Source: Melioribacter sp.
GTDB taxonomy: Bacteria > Bacteroidota > Ignavibacteria > Ignavibacteriales > Melioribacteraceae
DNA length: 43,247 nucleotides
Direction of reading: 5' to 3'
Assembly (NCBI GenBank): GCA_003155655.1
Contig: PMDS01000103.1
Coordinates: 1,738 to 44,984, forward strand
The notes beneath the pieces were generated by a model, which was not told where the DNA came from, ran no database searches, and was given only the letters and a program-made list of their open reading frames with translations. A program made the translations under genes and the position numbers. Shown piece by piece: positions 10,193-19,087 of the stretch. Numbering within the stretch: position 1 is the stretch's first letter; the number at the start of each line of letters is the position of its first letter.

Positions 10193-10804
10193 ATGGCTAA
10201 AAAACTAGTGAAGAAGACAGTAAAAAAGACCGCTGCAAAAACTCTTAAAAAAGCAGCGAGCAAACCAAAGAAAGCTTTAAAATCTAAGATCGCAAAAACT
10301 AAAGCTGCCCCCAAAAAGAAAATGAAAGTTCAGAAATTTTCGAAATCACGTAAACACGTAGAAGTGCTTTCTCCTACCAAAAAGGTTAAGAAAATTCAGG
10401 GCTATTCCAAAAAGGATCTCGAAGATTTTAAAAAAATAATCTTTGATAAGAGAAATGAAATTATTGAGCAGTTGCAAACGTTAAAAGATCAAATGATGGA
10501 CCCTACAACCGGTCAATACGTTAATGAAAGTTCGCCTTATTCTTTACATATGGCAGAGCAGGGTACAGATGCAATGGAAAGAGAAAAACTGTACTTATGG
10601 GCGCAGCGGGAAAATAAGTTCCTGGGATATCTTGATGATGCTCTTCAAAGAATTGATAATGGTACTTATGGTATTTGTATTGAGTGTATTGATGAACCTC
10701 AGAACTTATGCCCGACTTGTCCTCTGGTACCTAAGGACCGTTTAAGTGCTGTTCCGCATACTCAGCATTGTTTGCAGGTAAAACAAAAAATGAAGGCAAT
10801 CTAA
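10193..10804 (+). CDS. DksA/TraR-family zinc-finger protein with lysine-rich head
   Basis: I choose ATG 10193 because GGAGG at 10183-10187 is correctly spaced before it; an in-frame TTG at 10181 overlaps that site and is unlikely. The protein has 203 residues. Residues 1-60 are Lys/Ala-rich (KKTVKKTAAKTLKKAASKPK). After this come a coiled-coil hairpin with the tip MAEQGTDAMERE and a zinc-finger end with cysteines 162, 165, 173, 176 and 193. The finger is expanded compared with the classical four-cysteine form. DksA-like proteins enter the RNA polymerase secondary channel and modulate initiation. A dksA-like gene between ileS and lspA is, as I recall, common in Bacteroidota/Chlorobiota. Confidence 0.85.
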   Translation: MAKKLVKKTVKKTAAKTLKKAASKPKKALKSKIAKTKAAPKKKMKVQKFSKSRKHVEVLSPTKKVKKIQGYSKKDLEDFKKIIFDKRNEIIEQLQTLKDQMMDPTTGQYVNESSPYSLHMAEQGTDAMEREKLYLWAQRENKFLGYLDDALQRIDNGTYGICIECIDEPQNLCPTCPLVPKDRLSAVPHTQHCLQVKQKMKAI

Positions 10805-10823
10805 ATCTATAAGAGAGAACAAT

Positions 10824-11492
10824 TTGGTAGTTCTATACATATCGTTATTCATTGTTATTATTGATCAGATAACAAAATTTTTAGTGAAAGGGGGAACAAT
10901 TCCTTTGCTTGGTATTCATGCTAAAGGCATGGAATATGGGCAGAGTATAAATGTGTTTGGAGATTTTTTCAAAATTACTTTTGTCGAAAATCCCGGCCTT
11001 GCTTTTGGTATTAATGTAAATGAAATATCAAAACTTTTTTTATCAATCTTTTCACTTCTGGCAAGCTTAGGAATCTTATACTATATCTGGAAATCTAAAG
11101 AGCAGAAACTAATTGTTCGCATTGCGCTTGCATTTGTACTTGGCGGAGCAGTTGGTAATTTAATCGACAGATCTTTTTACGGAATATTCTATCATTATGC
11201 ACCGCTTTTTTACGGCAGGGTTGTCGATTTTTTTAATATGGATTTCTGGGACATCACTATTCTTGGAAGAACTTATGATAGATTCCCGATTTTTAACATT
11301 GCCGATTCTTCTGTAACTGTAGGAGTAATTCTTTTAATTCTTTTTTACAGGAGCCCTGCAAAAGAAAAATTGGTTGTTGATAGTGAAACACCTGATAATG
11401 TAAATATGCAGGGTCTTACCGGAATGCCGGATTTAAAACCTGAAAATGATTCAGTGAACAATGTCCAAATTAGTAACAGAAAAGAAATTTAA
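10824..11492 (+). CDS. lspA: Prolipoprotein signal peptidase (signal peptidase II)
   Basis: Integral membrane aspartyl protease that removes signal peptides from lipoproteins after diacylglycerol transfer. The start is TTG at 10824; the first helix begins immediately and no upstream alternative exists. Motifs are IIDQITKFLV in helix 1, VENPGLAFGI, VLGGAVGNLIDR with catalytic Asp115, VVDFFNMDF, and FNIADSSVTVG with catalytic Asp161. At 222 residues it is longer than the usual 160-170. The extra length is an insert after GNLIDRSFYG (a HYAPLFYG segment) and a hydrophilic tail of about 45 residues. Its end overlaps rluD by 32 bases. Substrates in this window would include the lipoproteins encoded at 20000, 24780 and 26588. 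Confidence 0.93.
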   Translation: MVVLYISLFIVIIDQITKFLVKGGTIPLLGIHAKGMEYGQSINVFGDFFKITFVENPGLAFGINVNEISKLFLSIFSLLASLGILYYIWKSKEQKLIVRIALAFVLGGAVGNLIDRSFYGIFYHYAPLFYGRVVDFFNMDFWDITILGRTYDRFPIFNIADSSVTVGVILLILFYRSPAKEKLVVDSETPDNVNMQGLTGMPDLKPENDSVNNVQISNRKEI

Positions 11493-12441
11493 AATTGATA
11501 TTCCTGAAGGAAAGAAAAAAGAAAGAATAGATATTTTTCTTGCCAACACAATAGAAAACGCCACCCGCTCTAGGATTCAAAAACTCATTAAGGCAAATTG
11601 TGTCATTGTAAACAATAAGATTGTAAAGCCAAATTATATTGTCACACCGTTAGATATAATTGAATTAACAATTCCAACTTCTCCGCGTCCTGAAGTTCAC
11701 GAAGCTGAAGACATTCCCCTAAACATTATTTACGAAGATGATTACCTGCTTGTTGTAAATAAACAGGCAGGGATGGTTGCCCATCCATCTTTAGGCAACT
11801 ATACAGGTACGCTTGTTAACGCATTGCTTCATCATACAAATAAACTAAGCCGGTTAAATGAACCCATCAGACCCGGAATTGTCCACAGGATTGACAAAGA
11901 AACTAGCGGATTATTATTAATTGCAAAAGATGAATGGACTCATGCCAAACTTGCTAAACAATTCTATGATCATACTATTGAACGGGAATACTGGGCAGTT
12001 TGCTGGGGCTTATTCAAACAATCAACTGGAGAAGTTGTTGGGAATATTGCTAGGTCAACAAAGGATAGAAAAATATTTTGCGTAAGCAATTCAGAAGGAA
12101 AACATGCTCATACTTTTTATGAAGTACTTGAAGAATTTGAATTTGCTTCACTAATAAAATTGAAATTAAAGACTGGCAGAACTCACCAAATACGTGTTCA
12201 TATGGCTCATATAAAGCATCCAATATTTGGTGATCCGGTTTATGGCGGCAGGGTAATTGTTTATGGTTCTCAACTGCCCAAAATGAAAGCCCGTGTTGAT
12301 AACTTGTTGGAGATAATGCAGCGCCAGGCTCTCCATGCTAAAACACTTGGATTCATTCACCCGAAAACTAAAGAAAAAATCTTTTTAGATTCTAATTTAC
12401 CGGATGATTTTGAAATGCTGTTAAAAAAACTGCGCGGTTAG
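11461..12441 (+). CDS. RluD-type 23S rRNA pseudouridine synthase
   Basis: Converts uridine to pseudouridine in large-subunit rRNA. The 326-residue protein has an N-terminal S4 RNA-binding domain (about residues 18-70) and the RluA-family catalytic core with GIVHRIDKETSGLLL, where Asp145 is the catalytic aspartate. The C-terminal motif GRTHQIRVHMAHIKHPIFGD is also typical. RluD and RluC cannot be separated confidently by eye; length and the S4 domain fit RluD. The start overlaps lspA by 32 bases. The stop overlaps the stop of the convergent hydF gene by 4 bases, and no terminator is visible between them. Confidence 0.92.
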   Translation: MSKLVTEKKFKIDIPEGKKKERIDIFLANTIENATRSRIQKLIKANCVIVNNKIVKPNYIVTPLDIIELTIPTSPRPEVHEAEDIPLNIIYEDDYLLVVNKQAGMVAHPSLGNYTGTLVNALLHHTNKLSRLNEPIRPGIVHRIDKETSGLLLIAKDEWTHAKLAKQFYDHTIEREYWAVCWGLFKQSTGEVVGNIARSTKDRKIFCVSNSEGKHAHTFYEVLEEFEFASLIKLKLKTGRTHQIRVHMAHIKHPIFGDPVYGGRVIVYGSQLPKMKARVDNLLEIMQRQALHAKTLGFIHPKTKEKIFLDSNLPDDFEMLLKKLRG

Positions 12442-13655
12442 TTTATTGATTTCCAGGCAGCAAAAGCCTCGCTAAAGGGCAATAAAGCTCTCGGTACAGC
12501 GCCATGCATGTATGATATGGCAACACCATAATTTACAATTGGCACATTCATATATTTTGCCTGTTTGATTCTTACCTGCATTGCTTTACGTGTTAACATG
12601 CATCCGCCGCAATGTACTATCAATTTGTATTCTGAAATGTTTTCCGGGAAATCATGACCGTTCACAACATCAATTTCAAGATTTTTTTTTGTGTGCAGCC
12701 TAAGCCAGCGTGGAATTTTAACCTTTCCTATATCATCTTCCTGTGCGTGATGCGAACAAGCTTCCGCTATTAATACTTTATCGCCATTCTTCAATTCATC
12801 AATCCTTTTTAGTCCGCGGACGTATTCTGGCAAATCTCCTTTGAGACGTGCCATCAAAATTGAAAATGTTGTTAGTTGAATTTCATCAGGAACATCTGCA
12901 ATCACACGCATTATAGCCTGGCTGTCTGTTACAATTAACTTGGGATTCTGCGATAATTTACTAAGTACAGCTCGTAATTCTTTATCTTTTGCCACAACTA
13001 CAATTGCATCTTCATCTAATGCTTCTCTTATTGTCTGAACCTGCGGCATGATTAATCTGCCTTTTGGTGCGCCAAGGTCTATTGGTACTACTAATACAAT
13101 TATATCATGCTGTTTAATTAAATCTCCAATTAATGAAGGATTCTCTTCTGAAGGCAGCAAACTTGAAACCTTTTCTTTAAGTTCATATATGCCTTCATCA
13201 TTTTTACATGATACAGGATGAAATTTAATACCTGCAGAATTTAATTCATCAATAAGTTCATAATTAATTCCAAGATCAGATTTATTTATTATAACAAGAC
13301 AGGGAAGCCCAAGCTCTTTCAAATTATTGATAAGATTTCGCTCTTGCTCGGAAAGTTTTTCCCGAGGCTCAACAACTAATGCAAAATCGGCTTCAGAAAT
13401 TATTTTAATTGTTTTAATGATTCTTTTTTCACCAAGTTCGCCAGTATCATCAATACCGGCAGTATCAATTAAAACAACAGGTCCAAACGGCAGAAGCTCC
13501 ATCGATTTTTTTACAGGGTCGGTTGTAGTGCCCGGTATCTCGCTAACTATTACTAAATCCTGACCAATGAATTTATTGACAAGTGATGATTTACCTGCAT
13601 TTCTTTTTCCAATAAAAGCAATGTGTAGTCTTTCAGATTGGGCTGCGTTACTCAA
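12438..13655 (-). CDS. hydF: [FeFe]-hydrogenase H-cluster maturation GTPase HydF
   Basis: HydF is the scaffold on which the two-iron subcluster of [FeFe] hydrogenase is assembled after HydE and HydG build its ligands. The 405-residue protein starts with an Era-like GTPase domain: P-loop GKRNAGKSS at 16-24, the segment PGTTTDPV, DTAG, and NKSD. The C-terminal cluster-binding domain has Cys300 (EACSHHAQ) and Cys349/Cys352 (HCGGC), the expected [4Fe-4S] ligands. The start overlaps the end of aspA by 8 bases, so the two form an operon. hydE, hydG and the hydrogenase are not in this window. Linkage of aspA with hyd maturation genes is known from other anaerobes. Confidence 0.93.
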   Translation of the reverse strand: MSNAAQSERLHIAFIGKRNAGKSSLVNKFIGQDLVIVSEIPGTTTDPVKKSMELLPFGPVVLIDTAGIDDTGELGEKRIIKTIKIISEADFALVVEPREKLSEQERNLINNLKELGLPCLVIINKSDLGINYELIDELNSAGIKFHPVSCKNDEGIYELKEKVSSLLPSEENPSLIGDLIKQHDIIVLVVPIDLGAPKGRLIMPQVQTIREALDEDAIVVVAKDKELRAVLSKLSQNPKLIVTDSQAIMRVIADVPDEIQLTTFSILMARLKGDLPEYVRGLKRIDELKNGDKVLIAEACSHHAQEDDIGKVKIPRWLRLHTKKNLEIDVVNGHDFPENISEYKLIVHCGGCMLTRKAMQVRIKQAKYMNVPIVNYGVAISYMHGAVPRALLPFSEAFAAWKSIN

Positions 13656-15057
13656 TGTCTATTCCTAAAATTTTTGATATTATTTTAAACAATTCTTTCT
13701 CATCAATAAGTTTACTTTTCTTCAAAGCTTCCATAAATGGCATCTTATTCTCGGAAGAATATTTCACTATATCTTGAATTGTTTCATATCCAAATGTAGT
13801 GATTAGTGAAGCGGCTATTGCTGATGAGTTAATAAGATTCTGCATGCAGCGTTCTGGGTTTGCAGTGATACCCTCTATGCAATTTTTTGCAAGATTGGAA
13901 TCTGAATCACGCAAAAATGTAAGTGATTTCAAAAAAAGATGTGATATTAAAGGAAGAAATGAGTTCAATTCCAGGTTCCCGGATGAAACAAGGTTGGAAA
14001 TTACCAGGTCATTTCCTTTAACTAATTCACAAATTTGGATTGAATTTTCCAAAACTACGGGATTGACTTTCCCCGGCATTATGCTGGAACCGGATTGCCT
14101 TGGAGGCAGGTTAATTTCACCTATTCCTCCATTAGGGCCGCTTGACATAAATCTAAGATCGTTGCATATTTTAATTACTGAAGTAGCTCCGGCTTTTACA
14201 ATTCCGTGAACTTCTACAAAAACATCCAGGTTTTGAGTTGAATCAATTAAATCTTCACCTTTAGCTAATGGTAGTTTTGTAATTTTTCTGAGGTTGTTTG
14301 TTACATTTAGAACATATTCTTTAACTGCTGAGACGGAGTTACCAACTGCAGTTCCGCCAAGATTTACAGAACGTAAACGTTCTTCAGCATTATTAAGACG
14401 CCATCTATCCCTTGCAATTGCCTGTGCATAAGCTCCAAACTCTTGTCCAAGTGTAATAGGTACGGCATCCTGAAACTGAGTTCTGCCTAATTTTATTATA
14501 CTGCGAAATTCATTCTCTTTTTTTTGCAAAGAATTCTGGAGTAAAGCAGCCGAATCAGCTAGTTCCCTTATCAAATATATTGCAGCAATCCGGAAGGCTG
14601 TTGGATACGTATCATTAGTTGATTGGCTTAAATTTACATCATCAAGCGGGTTGATGGCTTTGTAATCACCATATTCACGTCCAATAATTTTAAGAGCTGT
14701 ATTTGCTATTATCTCATTCACATTCATATTTAATGAAGTGCCGGCTCCGCCCTGGTACGGGTCAACAATTATTTTTTCATAGATATTACCGGCTCCATTT
14801 TTCATAAATTCGTCGGTTTCTGCAATTAATTTTTTTATTGCCTCTTCTATAGCTCTGAATTTATTCTCTTCAAGTATTCCAACATTGAAATTCGTTTCAG
14901 CGGATGCCAGCTTAACAAGGAAAAAAGATTTAATTAAATAAGGATTTATTTTTTCACCGGATTTTGGAAAGTTATTTACACTCCTTAAAGAATGTATGCC
15001 ATAAACAGCTTCATCCGGAATTTGTAGTTCACCTAATGAATCTTTTTCAGAACGCAT
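13648..15057 (-). CDS. aspA: Aspartate ammonia-lyase (fumarase/aspartase superfamily)
   Basis: Deaminates L-aspartate to fumarate and ammonia. At 469 residues it matches AspA. Family signatures are PYQGGAGTSLNMNVNEI, NLSQSTNDTYPTAFR, KLGRTQFQDAVP-type segment, and the flexible catalytic loop GSSIMPGKVNPVV (about residues 322-334). The class II fumarase relatives share these motifs, but the aspA-hydF overlap favours an aspartase of the kind found in [FeFe]-hydrogenase maturation clusters. It leads the two-gene minus-strand operon. Its promoter should lie in 15058-15130, which I could not resolve to a specific site. Confidence 0.88.
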   Translation of the reverse strand: MRSEKDSLGELQIPDEAVYGIHSLRSVNNFPKSGEKINPYLIKSFFLVKLASAETNFNVGILEENKFRAIEEAIKKLIAETDEFMKNGAGNIYEKIIVDPYQGGAGTSLNMNVNEIIANTALKIIGREYGDYKAINPLDDVNLSQSTNDTYPTAFRIAAIYLIRELADSAALLQNSLQKKENEFRSIIKLGRTQFQDAVPITLGQEFGAYAQAIARDRWRLNNAEERLRSVNLGGTAVGNSVSAVKEYVLNVTNNLRKITKLPLAKGEDLIDSTQNLDVFVEVHGIVKAGATSVIKICNDLRFMSSGPNGGIGEINLPPRQSGSSIMPGKVNPVVLENSIQICELVKGNDLVISNLVSSGNLELNSFLPLISHLFLKSLTFLRDSDSNLAKNCIEGITANPERCMQNLINSSAIAASLITTFGYETIQDIVKYSSENKMPFMEALKKSKLIDEKELFKIISKILGIDIE

Positions 15058-15130
15058 AAATTTATTTTAATTCTTTTTGATTTGGTAAATATACCAATAA
15101 TTGTTTTTTTTACTTTTTGAAATTGGATAA

Positions 15131-15160
15131 AAAAAAGATCCCGCAAAGCGGGACCTTTTT
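15131..15160 (-). terminator. Terminator after the multiheme cytochrome gene
   Basis: TCCCGC (15139-15144) pairs with GCGGGA (15148-15153) around an AAA loop. An A-run (15131-15136) and T-run (15156-15160) flank the stem, so it can act in both directions. On the minus strand it lies about 20 bases past the cytochrome stop codon and ahead of aspA. Confidence 0.88.
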
Positions 15161-15180
15161 CATTTAGGTATTTATTCAAT

Positions 15181-17370
15181 TTATTTCAGAAGAAGCATCT
15201 TACTGGCTTTTATAAAATTACCTGCTTCAATTCTGTAGATATAAAGTCCTGATGCCAAATTCTTTGCATTCCAGGAAACATCATGTGTGCCGGCAGCTAG
15301 CTGGTCATCTATAAGAGTAATAACTTCTCTGCCGGTTGCATCAAAGATTGTAAGCTTTACATGTGATTCTTTTGGTAATGCAAATTTAATGTTTGTAGAT
15401 GGATTAAACGGATTTGGGTAATTTTGGTAAACAACATAATCTGTCGGAATAGTTTGGTTATCTAATTTTTCATTAGCTGTTGGGACTGTTAGTCCTAAAG
15501 ACTTCATTGCGCCCCATAATGCTGTTACAACGTATTTTGGATTATGGATACCATTACTTTTATCTTCTTGAGCTGTTAACGCATTCCAATATGCGCTTAA
15601 TTGTGTCTTTGTCCAGGTGGAACTTGGTGTTGCCATTAGTCCTGTTTTAGGATCCTTTGGCATTTGAGCTAATATTTTTGCAATCATTCCTTGTACTTCA
15701 ACTTGTAAACCGTTAGTAATACCATCACCATCAAGATCACCATTACCATTATAGAAGAATTTTGCCTGGTCAAAACCTGTTCCAAACGTTGAACCGTGGC
15801 ATTGTGCGCATGCTGCTATATTATCAACATCAGGAATACGTTTTCCGGATGAATCTAATATATAATTACCATTACTATCTTTCTTTTCTGTTGACATGCT
15901 AAATGTATGACCACCGCTTGCGATTAGATTTCCCGATGCATCAATACGGTTGAGATTATACATATGGCAGGTCACACAAGCATCACCTGTTGCACCAAAA
16001 TGATTTGTCTTTGCTAATGATACTCCGCCAAGCGCTAACATATTGTTCCCGTACAAGATGTCTCCTTGAGGTCCATGATGGGGTCCAAAACGGTTATTAA
16101 TTGCTGATGTTCCTGCACCGGCAATTGATGCATTAGCTTCGTTTCTTGATTGATGGCAATTCATACAAACCGAACCTAAACCTGCTCCAGCTACACTCAT
16201 AGTAGTAGGTGATGCTGGGGTTGTTGTGTTTGCTTGCAATAATGTTACTGTTAATTTTCTTAATTGATGACCGGCATCATTCCCGGCATCATCTCTGGCT
16301 GGATAGAGTGAAGAAGCATTATGCGGATCATGACATGCTGCACAAGCTATTGGATAATATTGCGAATCAAAATATGGATCTGTCGTTGCAACACCGTCAA
16401 CATATTGTACAAAGCCTTTGCCTGTATGGCACTGAACGCAAGCTTCACGTCCAGGTCCGCTTTCATTTACAGTTACAGCATGGAGTGCAGATCTAAATTG
16501 TCTTGCTATTATATGATTAGTTCCGGATTCATGGCAGGAAGCACAAACATCAGGACTAAAGGTTGCTGTCATTCGTTCATCTTCTGTATTTCCAAGATGC
16601 CCGCTTGCAGGACCATGACAGCTTTCACACTGTATGTTAGCGCGCTTCATAGCATCTGGAAATTGTGTTACGAGTGAACTGTATGTAGTAGTTGTAATTA
16701 CTGTTGGATATACAAATCCTAAATCGTCAAAACCATCATTTTTAGCTGTTGTATTTGCATCATAGCCGGTTGTATGGCATTTAATACAACTTGCGCTATA
16801 ATGATCTGTAGGTCCGCTCAAACCGGGTGTTGCACTCATTGCTCTTGTAAACATTGTAGAATGATTTGTTTTTTGCCATGAAGTTACTGTTTCAGAGTGG
16901 CAGGTATTGCATGTTAATTTTGTATCTACACCATTAACTACTGAATTTTGAAATCCAAGATATTTTGCTGAGTTTATTACTACCATCGATGAATAAATAC
17001 CATCGGTAACAGTAACGTTATATGTACCTGGAAGATCAGGTGTAAAATAAACAACTTGTGTAGAATCGTTTTGTACGTCTTTTGTTGTTCCAAATGCTGC
17101 TTTAGAACCGGCAGGCATTCGGGTAACAGTATATGTTGGTGCTGTAAATTTTTTGCCGCGAATAGATGCAATTAAAAATGTCTTGGTGCCAACTCCAACA
17201 TTATGTAATCCTGTAAATGCAAAATCATAAATGTCGGTCGTTGATAAAGACACCATATATGGGGTAACACCATAAGTATCAAACGACAATGTTACTGTCT
17301 GCGCTTGATTTTTAAGTGTTATTGATAAGAAGGCAACGATAATAAATAATAGGGTAAATCTTTTTGACAT
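15181..17370 (-). CDS. Secreted nine-heme c-type cytochrome with T9SS sorting domain
   Basis: 729 residues. An N-terminal signal peptide (about 1-24, ending KNQAQ) is followed by a beta-rich domain to about residue 130. Nine CxxCH heme-binding motifs lie between residues 154 and 525: CNTCH, CIKCH, CESCH, CASCH, CVQCH, CAACH, CMNCH, CVTCH and CAQCH. A calcium-loop-like DLDGDGITNG follows near residue 545. The last about 85 residues are a type-A T9SS sorting domain beginning YQNYPNPFNPSTNIKFALP and ending with SKMLLLK. This predicts heme loading in the periplasm, then export to the cell surface. A role in extracellular electron transfer or surface oxyanion reduction is inference. A GGAGG site (complement of 17377-17381) supports the start. 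No partner cytochrome is nearby. Confidence 0.9.
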   Translation of the reverse strand: MSKRFTLLFIIVAFLSITLKNQAQTVTLSFDTYGVTPYMVSLSTTDIYDFAFTGLHNVGVGTKTFLIASIRGKKFTAPTYTVTRMPAGSKAAFGTTKDVQNDSTQVVYFTPDLPGTYNVTVTDGIYSSMVVINSAKYLGFQNSVVNGVDTKLTCNTCHSETVTSWQKTNHSTMFTRAMSATPGLSGPTDHYSASCIKCHTTGYDANTTAKNDGFDDLGFVYPTVITTTTYSSLVTQFPDAMKRANIQCESCHGPASGHLGNTEDERMTATFSPDVCASCHESGTNHIIARQFRSALHAVTVNESGPGREACVQCHTGKGFVQYVDGVATTDPYFDSQYYPIACAACHDPHNASSLYPARDDAGNDAGHQLRKLTVTLLQANTTTPASPTTMSVAGAGLGSVCMNCHQSRNEANASIAGAGTSAINNRFGPHHGPQGDILYGNNMLALGGVSLAKTNHFGATGDACVTCHMYNLNRIDASGNLIASGGHTFSMSTEKKDSNGNYILDSSGKRIPDVDNIAACAQCHGSTFGTGFDQAKFFYNGNGDLDGDGITNGLQVEVQGMIAKILAQMPKDPKTGLMATPSSTWTKTQLSAYWNALTAQEDKSNGIHNPKYVVTALWGAMKSLGLTVPTANEKLDNQTIPTDYVVYQNYPNPFNPSTNIKFALPKESHVKLTIFDATGREVITLIDDQLAAGTHDVSWNAKNLASGLYIYRIEAGNFIKASKMLLLK

Positions 17371-17463
17371 AAAGTTCCTCCGTCTATTAGAATTTTTTCA
17401 GATATTTTTCTCGCATTATAAGATAAAAAGAGTTAGTTCTTTTTTATACTATTTTACGCCGGA

Positions 17464-17491
17464 AATATAAAAATAATATTCAAGATGTCAA
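17464..17491 (-). promoter_or_regulatory. Candidate promoter of the nine-heme cytochrome gene
   Basis: On the minus strand TTGACA (complement of 17486-17491) is followed after 16 bases by TATATT (complement of 17464-17469). Read the Bacteroidota way it is TTG, 19 bases, TATATTTC, seven of eight positions of TAnnTTTG. It lies about 95 bases before the start codon. This is a pattern match only. Confidence 0.45.
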
Positions 17492-17538
17492 AGTCCTTTA
17501 ATTTTTTTTAATGGTTGATCTAGAAATGAACCTTTGAG

Positions 17539-17567
17539 TTGAATAACCGAAACCCTATTCGTATATT
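17539..17567 (+). promoter_or_regulatory. Candidate promoter of cysS
   Basis: TTGAAT (17539-17544) and TATATT (17562-17567) are separated by 17 bases, and the second element lies 24 bases before the cysS ATG. The spacing fits a housekeeping sigma factor and a very short leader. It is divergent from the cytochrome promoter candidate, about 48 bases away. Confidence 0.4.
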
Positions 17568-17591
17568 TTCGTATAACAAAATAGCTCCTAA

Positions 17592-19001
17592 ATGCAGATT
17601 TACAATACATTATCGAAGAAAAAGGAAATATTTCAACCCATTAATCCTCCCGTGGTAACTATGTACATGTGCGGTCCTACGGTATACAATTATTTCCATA
17701 TCGGAAATGCCCGTTCATTTATTATGGCTGATATTGTAAGAAGATATTTAGAATTTAAAGGATATCAATTAAAATTTGTTATGAATTTAACTGATATTGA
17801 TGATAATATTATCAAAAAATCAATTGAAGAAAACAAGAGCACAAAAGAACTTGCCGAATTTTATTCTAATATGTTTTTTGAAGATCTAAAGAATCTCAAA
17901 ATAAAAAAAGCTGATTTTTATCCAAAAGCAACCGACCATGTTCAGGAAATGATAGAAGTTATTAAAAAATTAGAGGAAAAAGGCTTTGTTTATGTGGTCG
18001 ATGAAACGGTCTTTTATAAAGTTAATAATTTCGAAAATTATGGCAGACTTAGTGGCAAAAATCTGAAGGACTTGGAATCTGGAGTCCGGGTTGAAATTAA
18101 CGAAGATAAAACCAACCCTCTGGATTTTGTCCTCTGGAAAAAAGCTAAGGAAAACGAACCTAGCTGGGATAGCCCATGGGGTAAGGGCAGACCGGGATGG
18201 CATATCGAATGTTCTGCTATGAGTACTAAACTCCTTGGCGAATCAATCGACATTCATGCCGGAGGCATTGACCTTATTTTCCCTCATCATGAAAATGAAA
18301 TTGCTCAAAGCGAAGCCTGCTTTGAAAAGAAATTTGTTAAGTACTGGATGCATTTTGGCTTCTTAAATTTTCAAAATGAAAAAATGTCTAAGTCATTGGG
18401 AAATTTTTTTACTGCACGCGATGTACTTAAAAGATACAATGCTGAAGTAATTAGATTATTTTTCTCGCAGACTTATTATGGCGGTCCTCTTAATTTTAGT
18501 GACGAACTGCTGGAGTCTGCAAAAAAAGGTTATGAAAAAATTTTGAACCTCGCAATTAAAATCGAAAGTGAATTGAAAATTCAGAATAAGAGTAATGTAA
18601 TACCTGATTTTAATCTTCAAAAATATTATGATGATTTCTCTTCTGTTATGGATGATGATTTTAATACCCCTCAGGCTATTGCAATAATATTTAATTGTAT
18701 TCACGATGCAAATAAGATTATTGCCGGTAATCAAAATATTGATGTTGCTTTTTATGTAGATTTGAAAAAATTTTTACAAGTTACTGCCGGGGGAGTTCTT
18801 GGTTTAATTCATTTCGATGAACTGATGGGCAATGCTAAAGTTTCTTTAGAAAATGATCTTATTCAATTACTTATCAAATTACGCAATTCATTAAAAATAG
18901 AAAAAAATTTCTTACTAGCTGATAAAATTCGGGAAGATTTAAACCAACTTGGAATTAAATTAGAAGACAGTAAAACAGGAACTACTTATAAAATTAAGTA
19001 A
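17592..19001 (+). CDS. cysS: Cysteinyl-tRNA synthetase
   Basis: Class I synthetase that charges tRNA-Cys and uses a bound zinc to recognise cysteine. The 469 residues match the family. Cys27 in MYMCGPTVYN is the first zinc ligand, followed by HIGN (36-39), GRPGWHIECSAM with the next cysteine, and the HAGGIDLIFPHHENEIAQSE segment supplying the remaining ligands. KMSKS is at 264-268. The C-terminal helical anticodon region ends in KLEDSKTGTTYKIK. No clear Shine-Dalgarno sequence precedes the ATG. The gene is probably transcribed on its own from 17539-17567. Confidence 0.96.
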   Translation: MQIYNTLSKKKEIFQPINPPVVTMYMCGPTVYNYFHIGNARSFIMADIVRRYLEFKGYQLKFVMNLTDIDDNIIKKSIEENKSTKELAEFYSNMFFEDLKNLKIKKADFYPKATDHVQEMIEVIKKLEEKGFVYVVDETVFYKVNNFENYGRLSGKNLKDLESGVRVEINEDKTNPLDFVLWKKAKENEPSWDSPWGKGRPGWHIECSAMSTKLLGESIDIHAGGIDLIFPHHENEIAQSEACFEKKFVKYWMHFGFLNFQNEKMSKSLGNFFTARDVLKRYNAEVIRLFFSQTYYGGPLNFSDELLESAKKGYEKILNLAIKIESELKIQNKSNVIPDFNLQKYYDDFSSVMDDDFNTPQAIAIIFNCIHDANKIIAGNQNIDVAFYVDLKKFLQVTAGGVLGLIHFDELMGNAKVSLENDLIQLLIKLRNSLKIEKNFLLADKIREDLNQLGIKLEDSKTGTTYKIK

Positions 19002-19087
19002 TTCATTGACATTTCTTTTAAATATTATTTGAGATATATTGATTCTGAAATGATCTAAATTAATTTTTAACAAACTAAAATTAGCGG

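Noticed and set aside
16209-16677. Plus-strand open frames antisense to the cytochrome gene
   Set aside because: They lie inside a gene with nine clear heme motifs on the other strand, have no ribosome binding site, and their composition reflects the antisense of Thr/Ala/Cys codons.
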